Shown: positions 35,487 to 48,000 of the stretch, one piece after another
How the letters are laid out: every line of letters starts with the position of its first letter
Numbering within the stretch: the first letter of the stretch is position 1
Source: Scilla litardierei
Taxonomy: Eukaryota > Streptophyta > Magnoliopsida > Asparagales > Asparagaceae
Assembly (NCBI GenBank): GCA_030789695.1
Contig: CM061141.1
Location: forward strand, 193,761,689 to 193,825,688
Direction of reading: 5' to 3'
DNA length: 64,000 nt
Notes under the pieces: model-generated
What the model was told of the DNA's origin: nothing
What the model saw: the letters and a program-made list of their open reading frames with translations, nothing else
Databases searched by the model: none
Program-made: the position numbers and the translations under genes

Positions 35487-36599
35487 ATTCTATAAAATTG
35501 GGATGTTATCAAGAGAAATTGGACAAGAGAAATTGGATAAGAGAATTTGGACAAGAGTACATACATATATATATATATATATATACATACATATACATAC
35601 ATATACATATACATACACATACATACATACACATACATCTATTCTATAACATAGGGATGTTATCAAGAGAAATTGGAAAAGAGAAATTGTACAAGAGAAA
35701 TTGGACATGAGTATATACATCAATTCTATAAAATAGGGATGTTATAAAGAGAAATTGGATAAGAGAAATGGGACAAGAGAAATGGGACAAGAGAAATTGG
35801 ATAAGAGAATTTGGACAAGAGTATATACATCTATTCTATAAAATAGGGATGTTATCAAGAGAAATTGGATAAGAGAAACTGGACAAGAGAAATTGGATAA
35901 GAGAATTTGGACAAGCGTATATATATTTACATATACATACATACATACATACATATACATACATACATATACATACATCTATTCTATTAAATAGGGATGT
36001 TATCAAGAGAAATTGGAGAAGAGAAATTGGACAAGAAAATTTGGATAAGAGAATTTGGACAAGAGTATATACATCTATTCTATAAAATAGGGATATTATC
36101 AAGAGAAATTGGACAAGAGAATTTGGATAAGAGAATTTGGACAAGAGTATATACATCTATTCAATAAAATAGGGATGTTATCAATAGAAATTGTATAAGA
36201 GAAATTAGACAAGAGAATTTGGATAAGCGAATTTGGACAAGAGTATATACATACATATATATACATAAATATATACATATAGATACATACATATACATAC
36301 ATATACATACATACATATGCATACATCTATTCTATAAAATAAGGATGTTATTAAGAGAAATTGGATAAGAGAAGTTGGATAAGAGAAATTGGGTAAGAGA
36401 ATTTGGATAAGAGAAATTGGATAAGAGAATTTGGACAACAGTATATACATACATACATATACATACATACATATATATACATCTATTCTATAAAATAGGG
36501 ATGTTATCAAGAGAAATTGGATAAGAGAAATTGGGCACGAGAAATTGGATAAGAGAATTTGGACAAGAGTATACATATTTATACATACATATTTACATA
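35487..36599. repeat. Minisatellite of Helitron 5'-end-like units
   Basis: About nine units each begin with a variant of TCTATTCTATAAAATAGGG then ATGTTATCAAGAG, continue with several copies of AGAAATTGGATAAGAGAATT-type words, and end in a TACATACATA tract of variable length. Starts lie near 35488, 35638, 35722, 35829, 35980, 36076, 36159, 36326 and 36483. Tyrosine/isoleucine-rich open frames here are artefacts of the repeat. Confidence 0.85.
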
Positions 36600-36601
36600 T
36601 C

Positions 36602-37345
36602 TATATTATAAAACAGGGATGTTATCATGGGTTTTTGGATAAGAGAAATTGGATAAGAGATATTGGTTATGTGTATTGTTGTATGTGGATATGTGTATTG
36701 TTGTATGTATAAGAGATTTTGGTTAAGAGATAATGGATAAGAGATATTGGTTAAGAGATATTGGTTATGTGTAATTGGGTGTGTTGTTTGTAGAGATTGG
36801 GTTATGTGTAATTGGGTTTTAGAAATTGAGATATGAGAAATTGGGAAATTGAGTTATGTGTAAATTGGTGTAAGAAATCATTGTTTTTAAAATTTTAATC
36901 CCATCACCTCTGCTCGAATTGGGAGGGAAAACTTTTAAACCCATCACGATTGAGAGGGAAATAGTTTAGATCACATCACGGCTTGAAGAATTTATCTTCT
37001 TTGCCCGCCAAATGAAAGTAGTGCACGTTTTGATCTTAAGCCCCCTCTTCTACCTCCACGCCATCATCTTCTACCTCAGCTCAAGCCCCCTCTTCTACCT
37101 CAGCTCCTCCAGCTCAACGCATCTTAAGCACTTCACAGTTTGACCTCCCTCAACGCAAACAACGCATCTTAAGCCCCCTCTTCTACCTCAACTCCTCAAC
37201 ACATCACGGTTTGAGCTCACTCAACGCATCTTTTCTTTTACTCTTTTCTTTTAATTTATTTCACCCCAAATTTTTTAATTTATCCTCTTATTTCAGCTTT
37301 GTGAGCTTTGTGAGGTTGAGAGCTTCATCACGTCATCTGCACAAA
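36602..37345 (+). other. Helitron 5' region with CT-rich, possible leader sequence
   Basis: After GAGATATTGG-type repeats (36640-36860) lies a CT-rich block (37020-37345) with repeats of GCCCCCTCTTCTACCTC and CTCAACGCATCTTAAGC, ending near a donor-like TTGGTAAGA (37358). It resembles a plant promoter and 5' UTR and could drive the distant RepHel gene through a long intron. This is inference. Confidence 0.35.
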
Positions 37346-40300
37346 GCTCTTCATAATTGGTAAGATTCCAAGATTGTCCTGTTACGTTTTTACCATATTA
37401 TTTGAATTTTAACAGGACAAAGCTCTTCATAATCTTTGAATTTTAACTTGCATAATCTTGAAATTTTTTCAATGTTGCTACTCCCTGTTGGTTAATTTAA
37501 ATCTTAAAAATGTGTATTGAAACATGAAAATTTTTTGAATGTTGGGGTTTAACAGGATATCATAATACTCACTCTTCATATATAATTTGTGACTGTTGGG
37601 TTTAGTTAATTTTTGAATGTTGGGTTATAGTGACAGGACAATTCATTAGCATTCATTAGCATTGGTGAGAATGTTGGGTTTGAATGTTGTGTTTGAGTGA
37701 GAATTCATTAGCATTGGTGAGAATTATCAGTAGCATATGTACTGAGATATTATCACATTTTTGAGATATTATCCTTAGTCATCCATTCAAAAATGTGATA
37801 ATTGAAAATCCTTAGTCATCCATTCCTATGAATTATCAGTAGCATATGAATTATCAGTAGTAATAGTTTTTGATGTTTGGATGTTTGCAAAAAACTATTG
37901 AACTTGAATAGAGATTGCAATAGATGACTATTTGAACTTAAAGTTTTTGTTTTTGTGCAAACATCCAAAACAATGATGCCCAAATCCACATTCATTGTTT
38001 GCAATAGAACTATTTCATTGTTTGGATGTTTGCAAAAAACTATTGAACTTGAACTAAAAACATGATGCCCCCATCTACACAGAAACAAAAACTATTGAAC
38101 TTAAATTTGGATGTTTGCAATAGTTCTTCATTCAAGTTCTTGAATTGAACTTAAATTTGCATAGAGATATTCTGATGAATTGAACTTGAATAGAGATTGC
38201 AATAGATGTTTGCAATAGAGATTGAACTTGAATAGAGATTTGCAATAGTTCTTCATTTAACATAAATCTCTACCTCATCACCCAAGTTCAATCCAAATCC
38301 AGATTCCAATGTTTGCAATAGAGATGTTTGCAATAATGGTTAAATGACAGGACCCAAAAAAATTGATTAGCATTCCTAGATGGTTTAATTTTTCAAAATT
38401 TGGGTATTTACACCATATGAATGGTTATATGAATGAGATGTTTGCAAAATATGAATGGTTATATGAATACAGATTCTTAATATTTTAAGAAATGGTTATA
38501 TAACTGTGCAAAATGTGACTGTTAATCAACAAATTCATATCACCTCTTCAAAATGCTTGATCATCTCTTCAAAATGCTTGATCACCTCTTCAAAAATCAA
38601 TAATGTGACTGCAATTTGGATTGAACTTGAATTTTTGCATACATCTCTATGCAGTAGATAGCAAAAATTCAAGTTCAAAAGCAATTTCAATTCAAATTCA
38701 AATTATCTCAATTCATTTTTGATATCAAGTGAATTTGATTTATCTTTCAGTTTTAAACCCATTTTGAAAATAGCTCCATGCTAATATTAGTCCTATAGTT
38801 TCAAAATGGATAGGCTTTCAGTCTTTCAGGCATGGGCAATCCCAGATATTGCTGAAATTGAGCTTGATGAATTGCAATTTTATTTGATACTTAAACCAAC
38901 CTAACCTGGGATATATGTGAAATTTAACATTCAAAAATGTTGATATCATGTGAAAAGTAACATTAACATTCAAAAATGTTGATATCCTGTGAAAAGTGAG
39001 TATTGAAACAGGAAAATGTTGAAAGTGAGTATTGAAAAATGTTGAAAGTGAGTATTCAAAAATGTTGAAAGTGAGTATTGAAACAGAAAAATGTCCTGTA
39101 AATTGCAAACAGGAAAATGTCTGGGTGATATATTGCAAATGTCCTGTGATATATATTACAATTCACAGGACAAATATTACAAACCTGTGATATATATTAC
39201 AAATGTCCTGTGATATTGCAAATGTCCAGTGATATATATTGCAAATTTCCTGTGATATATTACAAAATGTCTGGGTGATAGATTGCAAATTATTCAATAT
39301 TTGATTTTCACTTGAATATTCAACTGTTACTTTCAATATACTCACTTTCAATATATCACAGGTTTGCAATATACTCACTTTCAATATATCACAGGACATG
39401 TTGATATTTTCCTGTGAATTTTTGAATGTTATATGTGAAATTATATGTGAAATTTCTCATATGCAAAATTATTTGTGAAATTTTTGATATCCTCTTAATT
39501 AGGCTGGTTGACATTTTCATGTGTTTGCAAGGTGAATCAAAAGTGCAAGGTGGCTGGGTGTGTTAGTCATTCAACCTCAGGTGAATCAAGTGAATTCAAA
39601 ATTATTCAAATTGAAGGGTTCAAGTTGGTGTTTTGGACTTTTCATCTGTGAAGAACTTTTCATATGTGAATCAAAAATGTGTTTACAAAGTGAATTCAGG
39701 TATCATCTGTGAATAATTTTTTTTAATATAACCAACTTGAACTTTTTGATCTTTTTGCACTTTTTGAACTTTTTGAATATACCATAAAGGGTTCAAGTTG
39801 GTGTTTTGAACTTTTTGAAAATTTTGACCTTTTTGAATATAACATTTGAATATAAAACTTGAAAAATCAGTTTTGAACTTTTTGAATAATTTTGAACTTT
39901 TTGTAATTTAATAAAATTGAAATGTGATCTAATTAGAGTTGGTGTTATATTCACAAAAGTTGATAATGTTATCTAATTAGATAACAGTTGATAACTTTAA
40001 CATTCACTCTAATTTTTTGAATTCACTTTGGTGAAACTTCTGCAAGGTGATTTGAACCCTTCAAAAATGTTGATATCCTGTTAATTTCAACTCATTCAAA
40101 TTTTGAACTTTTTGGTATAAATTTTGAAATTTTTGAAAATGTCCTGTGAATTGCAACAGGATCAATTTTGAAATTTTTGGTATAAATTTTTTGAATGTCC
40201 TGTGAATATAACAGTTGAATATTCAAGTGAACTTTACCATTAAATGCAATATCTGTGAAACTTTGAATGAGTGAATATTTGATACTTAATTTGATATAAC

Positions 40301-43300
40301 TCTGTGAATGAGTGAAAATTTGCAACATCAAGTTATATGTGAATGATTTGATAATTTTCAACATTAGATTTTATCCTGTGAATGATATCCTTTTATCTGT
40401 GAATGATTATCTGTGAATTGTAACAGGATATCAAGATAATTTGAAAATCATGAACTGAGTTATTAAATGTGAATGATTAAATATGAAGTATCAATTTGAG
40501 TTATCAAGATTAAATGTCCTGTGAATTATTAAATGTCATGTGAATGTCCTTTGAAGTATCTTGATAACCAAGTTGCAAATTATCAATCTGAGTTATTAAA
40601 TGAGTTGATACTTCACAGGACATCTAAAGTTATATGTGAATGATCTGATAATTTGCAACATTAGATTTTCACTTAAAGTTCAAAAATTCACTCAAATTAT
40701 ATGTTAACTTTTTGATATCCTGTTAATTTCAAAAATTATATGTGAAATTATATGTGAAATTATAAATTTGAACTTATATGTGAAATTTAACATTCAAAAA
40801 TGTTGATATCCTGTGAAAAGTAACATTAACATTCAAAAATGTTGATATCCTGTGAAAAGTTCACATATCACTTGAAAAGTAACATTAACACCAGTCAAAC
40901 ACCAACATTTTTGAATGTTATATGTGAAATTATATGTGAAATTTCTCATATGCAAAATTATTTGTGAAATTTTTGATATCCAGTTCATTTTAACTTTAGG
41001 TGAAGGATATGCAAAATCATATCTCATAAGTTCAAATAAGTTCACATAAGATTTCCTGAAGATTAACATTTTAGATTTTATCCTGTGAATGCTATCCTGT
41101 TATCTGTGAATGATTTTTGAGTTATATCAAATTTTAGTGAATGAAGTATTTTTCACAAGATATACTTTATTCACTGATTTTGAGTTATATTTCAATTTTA
41201 CACAAGTTGAAATCTTGATATACATCATTTACTAAAATAACCTCAAAAAATTTTCACAAGTATATGTCCTGTGAATGAAGTGAATCAAATTGAGTTATCA
41301 AGAGTATATGTCATGTGAATTGAATGAAGTATTTTTCACAAGTTTTATCAAATTTTTCACAAGTATATCAAGTTTTTGAATATATGAATATCAGTTTTTG
41401 AGTTATCAAGATTAAATGTCCTGTGATTATTAAATGTCTTGTGAATGTCCTGTGAAGTATCCTGTGAGATATGGGTCAAATTCATAAGAGATATGGGTGA
41501 ATGTCCTGTGAATTATTCAAAATCAGTGAAGTATTTTTGAATGTTATATGTGAAATTATATGTGACATTTCACCCTTGAGAATTGAGTTGTTCTCTCAAC
41601 TTAAAATATTATGTGCAAGAAATTGGAGTGCATATCCTGTCAATTATTAACTTAAACTTGAACTTTTGAACTTGAACTTTTATCTGAGTGATTTTATCAG
41701 GATATGCACTCAATGCTAATTGCCAATAAGTTTGAGTGCAAATAAACTGGGGATATGAAATCTGGCCTATTTGGCTAATAATTGACAGGGGTGATAATTT
41801 CATAATTTAAAATGTTTCAAACTTGAAGGGGATAACTTGAACTTTATAGCAAATTGAGTTTAGCTAAATGTTTGCTATAAAGTTTAGCAAGGGGATAACT
41901 TGCTATAACTTTATAGCAACTTTATAGTAAGGGGATAACTTGAACGTGAAGGGGATAAGTTGGCATTGAGTTGGAGTTTCAGTTTGAATAATTTAACAAG
42001 TTGAATTATGTGTTTCAGTTTGGTTGAAATTTACCACATCAAATTTAACACAGTTTGAATGATAGCAAACTTGAACTTTTTGAATTATGAGTTTAGCTGA
42101 ACTTTATAGCAACTTTATAGCAAGGGGATAACTTGAACTTGAAGGGGATAAGTTGGCATTGAGTTGGAGTTTCAGTTTGAATAGTTTAACAACTTGAATT
42201 ATGGGTTTCAGTTTGGGTGAAATTTTACACATCAAATTTTCCATATGTTAAAGATGTTCTTGGTGTTTCATTATTAAATTAACACATATCCTGTCAGTTT
42301 GGTGAACACATTATTAAATTAACACATCAAATTTTCCATATGTGTTAAATTATTCAAGTGTTTCAGTTTGGGTGAAATTTAACACACCAAGAGTGTTATT
42401 ACAGTTTATATACATGGGTTTGATTTCTTCATCATTGTCAGACAGAAATTTTTGAATGAATTTTGTGAATGAATTTTTGAATCAATTTTGAGTGTTATTG
42501 CAGCTATTTTGAATTTGAGTGTAAAATGAGATATACTGGGATATTCAACAGTGATATAATTTTTTGTTATTCAATAGAGAATCCTGTATCAAAGAGATTG
42601 TGATATCCTTATGAATTTTGATATTGTATAATTTTGATCCTGTAAATTATGGGTGAATTCATATGAGTTCACAGGAATTGATCCTGTATATGAGTTCAAT
42701 TCCATGATATGTGTTCAATTTCACATATCATAGAAATGTTTGTGGGTTAAACAGGATATGGGAGAGGATCCTGTTTTGTTTTGTGAGAGGATATGGGTGA
42801 AACATCTTGATAAATTTCATTCAAGATTTTGTAAAACATTGAATGAAATTTCATTCAATTTCATTCAAGATTGTTTCACCCATATCCTGTTTCACCCATA
42901 TCCTGTTCAAGATTGTTTCACCCATTCAAGATTTGTTTTGTGATTGAATGAGATTGAATGAAATTTATCAAGATTGAATGAGATTGTGAACAAAATTGAA
43001 TGAGATTGTTTCACCCATATCCTATTACATTGAATTTGTTATTTATCTACTCAATGAGAATATATCATCTTGATGTTTACCAAATTTCATTGAGATATTT
43101 GAATGAAATTGAGTTTGGGACAGGATTTCATTGTGATGTTTTACAAAATTTCATCTACTCAATGAGAATGTTATATGTGAAATTGTTTTATCTTGAGTTT
43201 GGGACAGGATTACAAATTGTTTTATCTTGAATGAAATTTGTTTTATCTACTCAATGAGAATATATCATCTTGATGTTTACAAAATTTCATTGAGATATTT

Positions 43301-44136
43301 GAATGAAATTGAGTTTTACAGAATTTCATTGAGAATATATCATCTTGATGTGTGCACAAAATTGAGTTTTACAAAATTTTTAATTGAAATTCTCATTGAG
43401 ATATGTTAACAAAATTCCATTGAAATTTCATTCAAGATGATAATTTTGTTATTCAATGAAATTTATCAAGATGTTTACAAATTTCATTCAAAATGAGCTA
43501 TACTTGGATATTCAACAGTGATATACTTTTTTGTTATTCAATAGAGAATCCTGTATCAAAGAGATATGGGTGAACTCATTTTGTAAACAGGATCCTCTCA
43601 TTTTGATATACACTTTAACTAAGGATATCACAGGTTTTATCAAATTTGTTTTATCAATTTTGTATATCCATGATATCACAGGATATGAGTTCAATTTAAT
43701 AACAGGACATATCAAGTTACCAACATTAAATGTCATGTGAGTTATCAAGTTATCTTTAATATGAAACACCAACATATCAAGTTATGAAATTTTGCTGTGA
43801 ATGTCCTGTGAAATTTCATATCAAACACCAACATCCAAGGATACCAAGTTTGATAATTTGAGTTATCAAGATTGAGTTATTAAATGTCCTGTGAGTTATC
43901 AAGTTTAACATTTCATATCACACCAACCTGAACTTGAATGTTGGTGTTTGATATGAAATTTTCCTGAACTTTAACATTCAAGTTGGTGTTTGAAATTTTC
44001 TTGAAGTGAATACCAAGTTCACTTCAAAACACTGGTGTTAAAGTTCACATTCACATATCACTGCAAAACACCAGTGATATGTGAATGTTAAAACCAGGTA
44101 TTCACTTCAAAACACATCACATTCACATTCACATTC
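37346..44136. other. Long AT-rich stretch of shuffled short repeats, no gene
   Basis: Nearly 7 kb built from a small vocabulary (GATATCCTGTGAA, TTATATGTGAAA, CATTCAAAAATGTTGA, TTATCAAGATTAAATG, AACACCAACAT) recombined in many orders and both orientations. Longer copies recur, for example about 38925-39000 with 40783-40860, 39418-39492 with 40913-40982, 42515-42600 with 43491-43567, and 43040-43120 with 43243-43310. No coding frame is believable. Confidence 0.7.
41926..42250. repeat. Direct duplication of about 190-bp period
   Basis: AAGGGGATAACTTGAAC followed by GTTGGCATTGAGTTGGAGTT and TCAGTTTGAAT occurs at about 41930 and again at about 42122, with about 120 bp of collinear similarity each. 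Shorter pieces of the same unit lie just upstream (41826-41925). Confidence 0.75.
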
Positions 44137-44927
44137 AAAACACTGGTTAAAGTTTAACACTGGTGTTTTGAAGTTTGATTTTGAAATCACATTCAGGTGA
44201 ATACCAGTTTCACATAAGGAATGTCAATATTCTATTTCATATGTATTGCAAACCAATTGACTATCCTGAGGATTTAAATTGGTTTTGGTGCAATTGGTTC
44301 AAATTGTGTAATTTTGTTCAATTGGTTTTGGCTAAGAGTTTGAAATTTAGTCTCACATTAGCATTTGGGTAAGAGGTTGAATACATTTAGAAAAAAATGG
44401 CAACTGATTTGTGAAATGCACAACATTACCCAAAACCAATATTGAAACTGAAACTGAGTTATGAAATGAAACTGAATCTATTAGCAGGACAACTCTTAAC
44501 ATTAGCAGGACACAAAATTACCCAAAACCAAATTTCTCTATGTTATAACCAAATTTCTCTCTATTTTGGTTAGGACATATGTCAATTCTCTAAGAATTGA
44601 TTAGCATCTGAATATTAGCATTTGTTAAATTTCAAACTGATTGAATGAGAATCTTTCAAACTCAGTTTTGCATTATGTATTTTGAGAATGGATGTGCTTG
44701 GATGAGCTTGAATAGGAGAATGGATGAGCCTGGATGATTGCAAAAAAATGATAAAGTTATTTTGAATGAGAAAAACCTTTGACTGTTGTCTACAAAATGT
44801 TTTACTTAAGGCTAAAAACTGTTTGATTGCGAAATTTTGAAATATGTATTTGACGAATGTGTCTTTGGGGAATGTGTGAATTTAAATATGTATTTGAACC
44901 ATGACAAACTCATTTTTAACCATGACA

Positions 44928-44932
44928 AACTC
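44928..44932. other. Empty (pre-insertion) site of the LTR array
   Basis: A single AACTC lies between the sequences that flank the LTR array in copy 1 (ACCATGACAA to the left, ATTATGTAATATCAA to the right). This is the ancestral state of the Helitron before the integration at 4386-20725. Confidence 0.95.
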
Positions 44933-45001
44933 ATTATGTAATATCAAATTATATAAAGAATTTCAAATTATATCAAGAATATCAAATTTCACCCTTGCGA
45001 C

Positions 45002-48000
45002 AATGGCAACATAAAAGGAATTACAATGACACAATTTTTGCACAAGATGATGAACTATCAGCCAGGTGATTATCCACTTGACTGTGCCAAACATCTAATA
45101 TACACTAATAATGTATTTTAATTGTACTTAGTTTGGGTTTAATTTGGATAGGGCTTCAGCTCAACACGGTAGGAGAGAACGAGAACAAGAACAACGAAAC
45201 ATATCTCACACTCTGACTTTTGACGGTGTACTTGATATACCTCAAATAACACCAGCAGTGCCAACTTCTCCAGTTGAACAAGAAGATTCTGTCTCAGCCT
45301 CGCGTCACGATATGATTTCTGGCCAAGATCCTGGACCATCGGTCAGGTCATTATCATCTCGCCTGTTCATAAAATCTTATCTCCTCCCATGTATTTTAGG
45401 TGTTTTTATTTTTGTTTTTAAATTTGGATAGGGCTTTAGCCCAACGCAAAAGGAGAGAACGAGAACAAGAACAACGTATCATATCTCACGCTCTGACTTC
45501 TGACGGTGTCCTTCATATACCTCAAATAACACCAGCCGTGACAACTTCTCCGGTTGAACAAGAAGATTCTGTCTCAGCCTCGTGTCACGATATGATTTCT
45601 GGCCAAGATCCTGGACCATCTGTCAGGTCATTATCAACCTGCCTGTACATAAAATCTTTTTCTCCTCCCATGTATTTTAGTTGTGTTTATTTTTGTGTTT
45701 AAATTTGGATAGGGCTTTAGCCCAACGCAAAAGGAGAGAACGAGAACAAGAACAACGAAACATATCTCAGGCTCTGACTTCTGACGGTGTACTTGATATA
45801 CCTCAAATAACACCATCAGTGACAACTTCTCCGGTTGCACAAGAAGCTTCTGTCTCAGCCTTGCGTAACGATATGATTTTCGGACAAGTTCCTAGACCAT
45901 CTGTCAGGTCATTATCAACCCGCCTGTACATAAAATCTTTTCTCCTCCCATTTATTTTAGTTGTGTTTATGTTTGTGTTTAAATTTGGATAGGGCTTTAG
46001 CCCAACGTAAAAGGAGAGAACGAGAACAAGAACAACGAAACATATCTCACGCTTTGACTTCTGACGTTGTACTTGATATACCTCAAATAACACCATCTGT
46101 GACAACTTCTCCGGTTGAACACGAAGATGCTGTCTCAGCCTCGCATAACGATATGATTTCCAGACAAGTTCCTGGACCATCTGTCAGGTCATTATCAACC
46201 CGCCTGAACATAAAATCTTTTCTCTTCCCATTTATTTTAGTTGTGTTTATTTTTGTGTTTAAATTTGGATAGGGCTCTAGCTCAACGCAAAAGGCGAGAA
46301 CGAGAACAAGAACACCGAAACATATCTAACGCTCTGACTTCTGACGGTGTACTTGATATATCTCAAATAACCACAGCCGTGACAACTTCTCCGGTTGAAC
46401 AAGAAGATGCTGTCTCAGCCTTGCGTAACGATATGATTTCCGGACAAGTTCCTGGACCATCTGTCAGGTCATTATCAACCCGCCTGTACATAAAATATTT
46501 TCTCCTCCCATTTATTTTAGTTGTGTTTATTTTTGTGTTTAACTTTGTATAGGGCTTTAGCTCAACGCAAAAGGCGAGAACGAGAACAAATACAAGCAAA
46601 CACATCTCGATATATGACTCCTACCAGTATTCTCGATATGCCTTAAAGCACATATGCAGTACCAACTTCTCCCGTTGATCATGAAGAGGAGGTCTCAGCC
46701 TCGCACAACGATACGATATGTGCTGAAGACGATGAACTATCTGTCAGGTTATTATTCATAAAAGCTACTCTGCTTTAATGTAACTTAATTTTATTTAATT
46801 ATTATTATGGTTTTATTTTGGCTATGTGTTTAGCTCAATGTCAAAGGAGAGAACGAGAAAAAGCTCAACGAAGCATATCTCGATATATGACTCCTATCTG
46901 TATACCTCAAATAATACCTGGATTAACAACTTCTCCAGTTGAACAAGAAGACGCTGGCTCATCCTCGATCTTCCGATGTCGGTCAACTCAGCATGGCTCT
47001 GGTCCACCAACTCTGGTTGATTTTGGTCGGCACCATCTTGGATTAATGAACATTCCATGCCCTCATTGTTCAGCCTTACACTGGTTGGATGAACAGTTGT
47101 CGAAGTCAACTTTGAGAATGCATCTTTTTGGAACATGTTGTTTGCAAGGAAAAGTAAAATTGCCGAAACTTAATGAACCCCCTCCAGCACTTCGAGAATT
47201 ATATGATGGTGACAGTGAGGCATCAAAATCATTTCGAATGTATACTCGGGAGTATAATGCAGCTAATGCATTTACCAGCCTTGGTGTGACAATGGATCAA
47301 AGATTGATTGCTGGCAGAGGCCCGAACATATTTACTATTCATGGGGAATTACGCCATCGAACAGGATCACTTCTGCCCCAACCGGATCAAACAGCAAGTT
47401 ATTGTCAACTTTACATATATGATCCGGATTCTGCTATGGAGTTCCGAAGTAATAGAAATCCACATTTGAGCAAGGATGTCTTACAAATTATTCAAAATTG
47501 TTTATCGGGCATAAATCCATTCATCAAACTATATTGTCAGGCGTATTCTGTTTTATCTCAAGCAGATTCATGTGGTCATGATCTTCCTGTATATCTGCAT
47601 TACAATTCAAACAAGGATCGTCGCCGTTATAACCTCCCAACCGTAGATGAGATTGCGGTTATTTTACCTGACGATGGCTATCGACCTTCCGGGATGCGAG
47701 ATATAGTTTTACATCTTCGAGGAAATCATCAATTAATGCAAATCAATGAGACTCATCCTGCATACTTACCATTACACTACGTCTTATTATTTCCTGATGG
47801 CCAGCTTGGATGGGAACCTGAGTTGAAGCAGTGGGATCCAGTTCAAAACATAGCATCAAGTAGACGCCTGACCATGTGTGAGTTTTATAGCTACCGTCTG
47901 TTTGAAAGACAGAACGAGTATTCTTCAATTTGAGAGCAGGAAAGTTATTCCAGGAGTTCATAGTTGATGCTTGGGCAGCAATTGAGCAACATCATTTGAC

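Noticed and set aside
35375..36576. Tyrosine/isoleucine-rich frames in the minisatellite
   Set aside because: TACATA and AGAAATTGGA repeats read as protein; no start context or conservation beyond the repeat.
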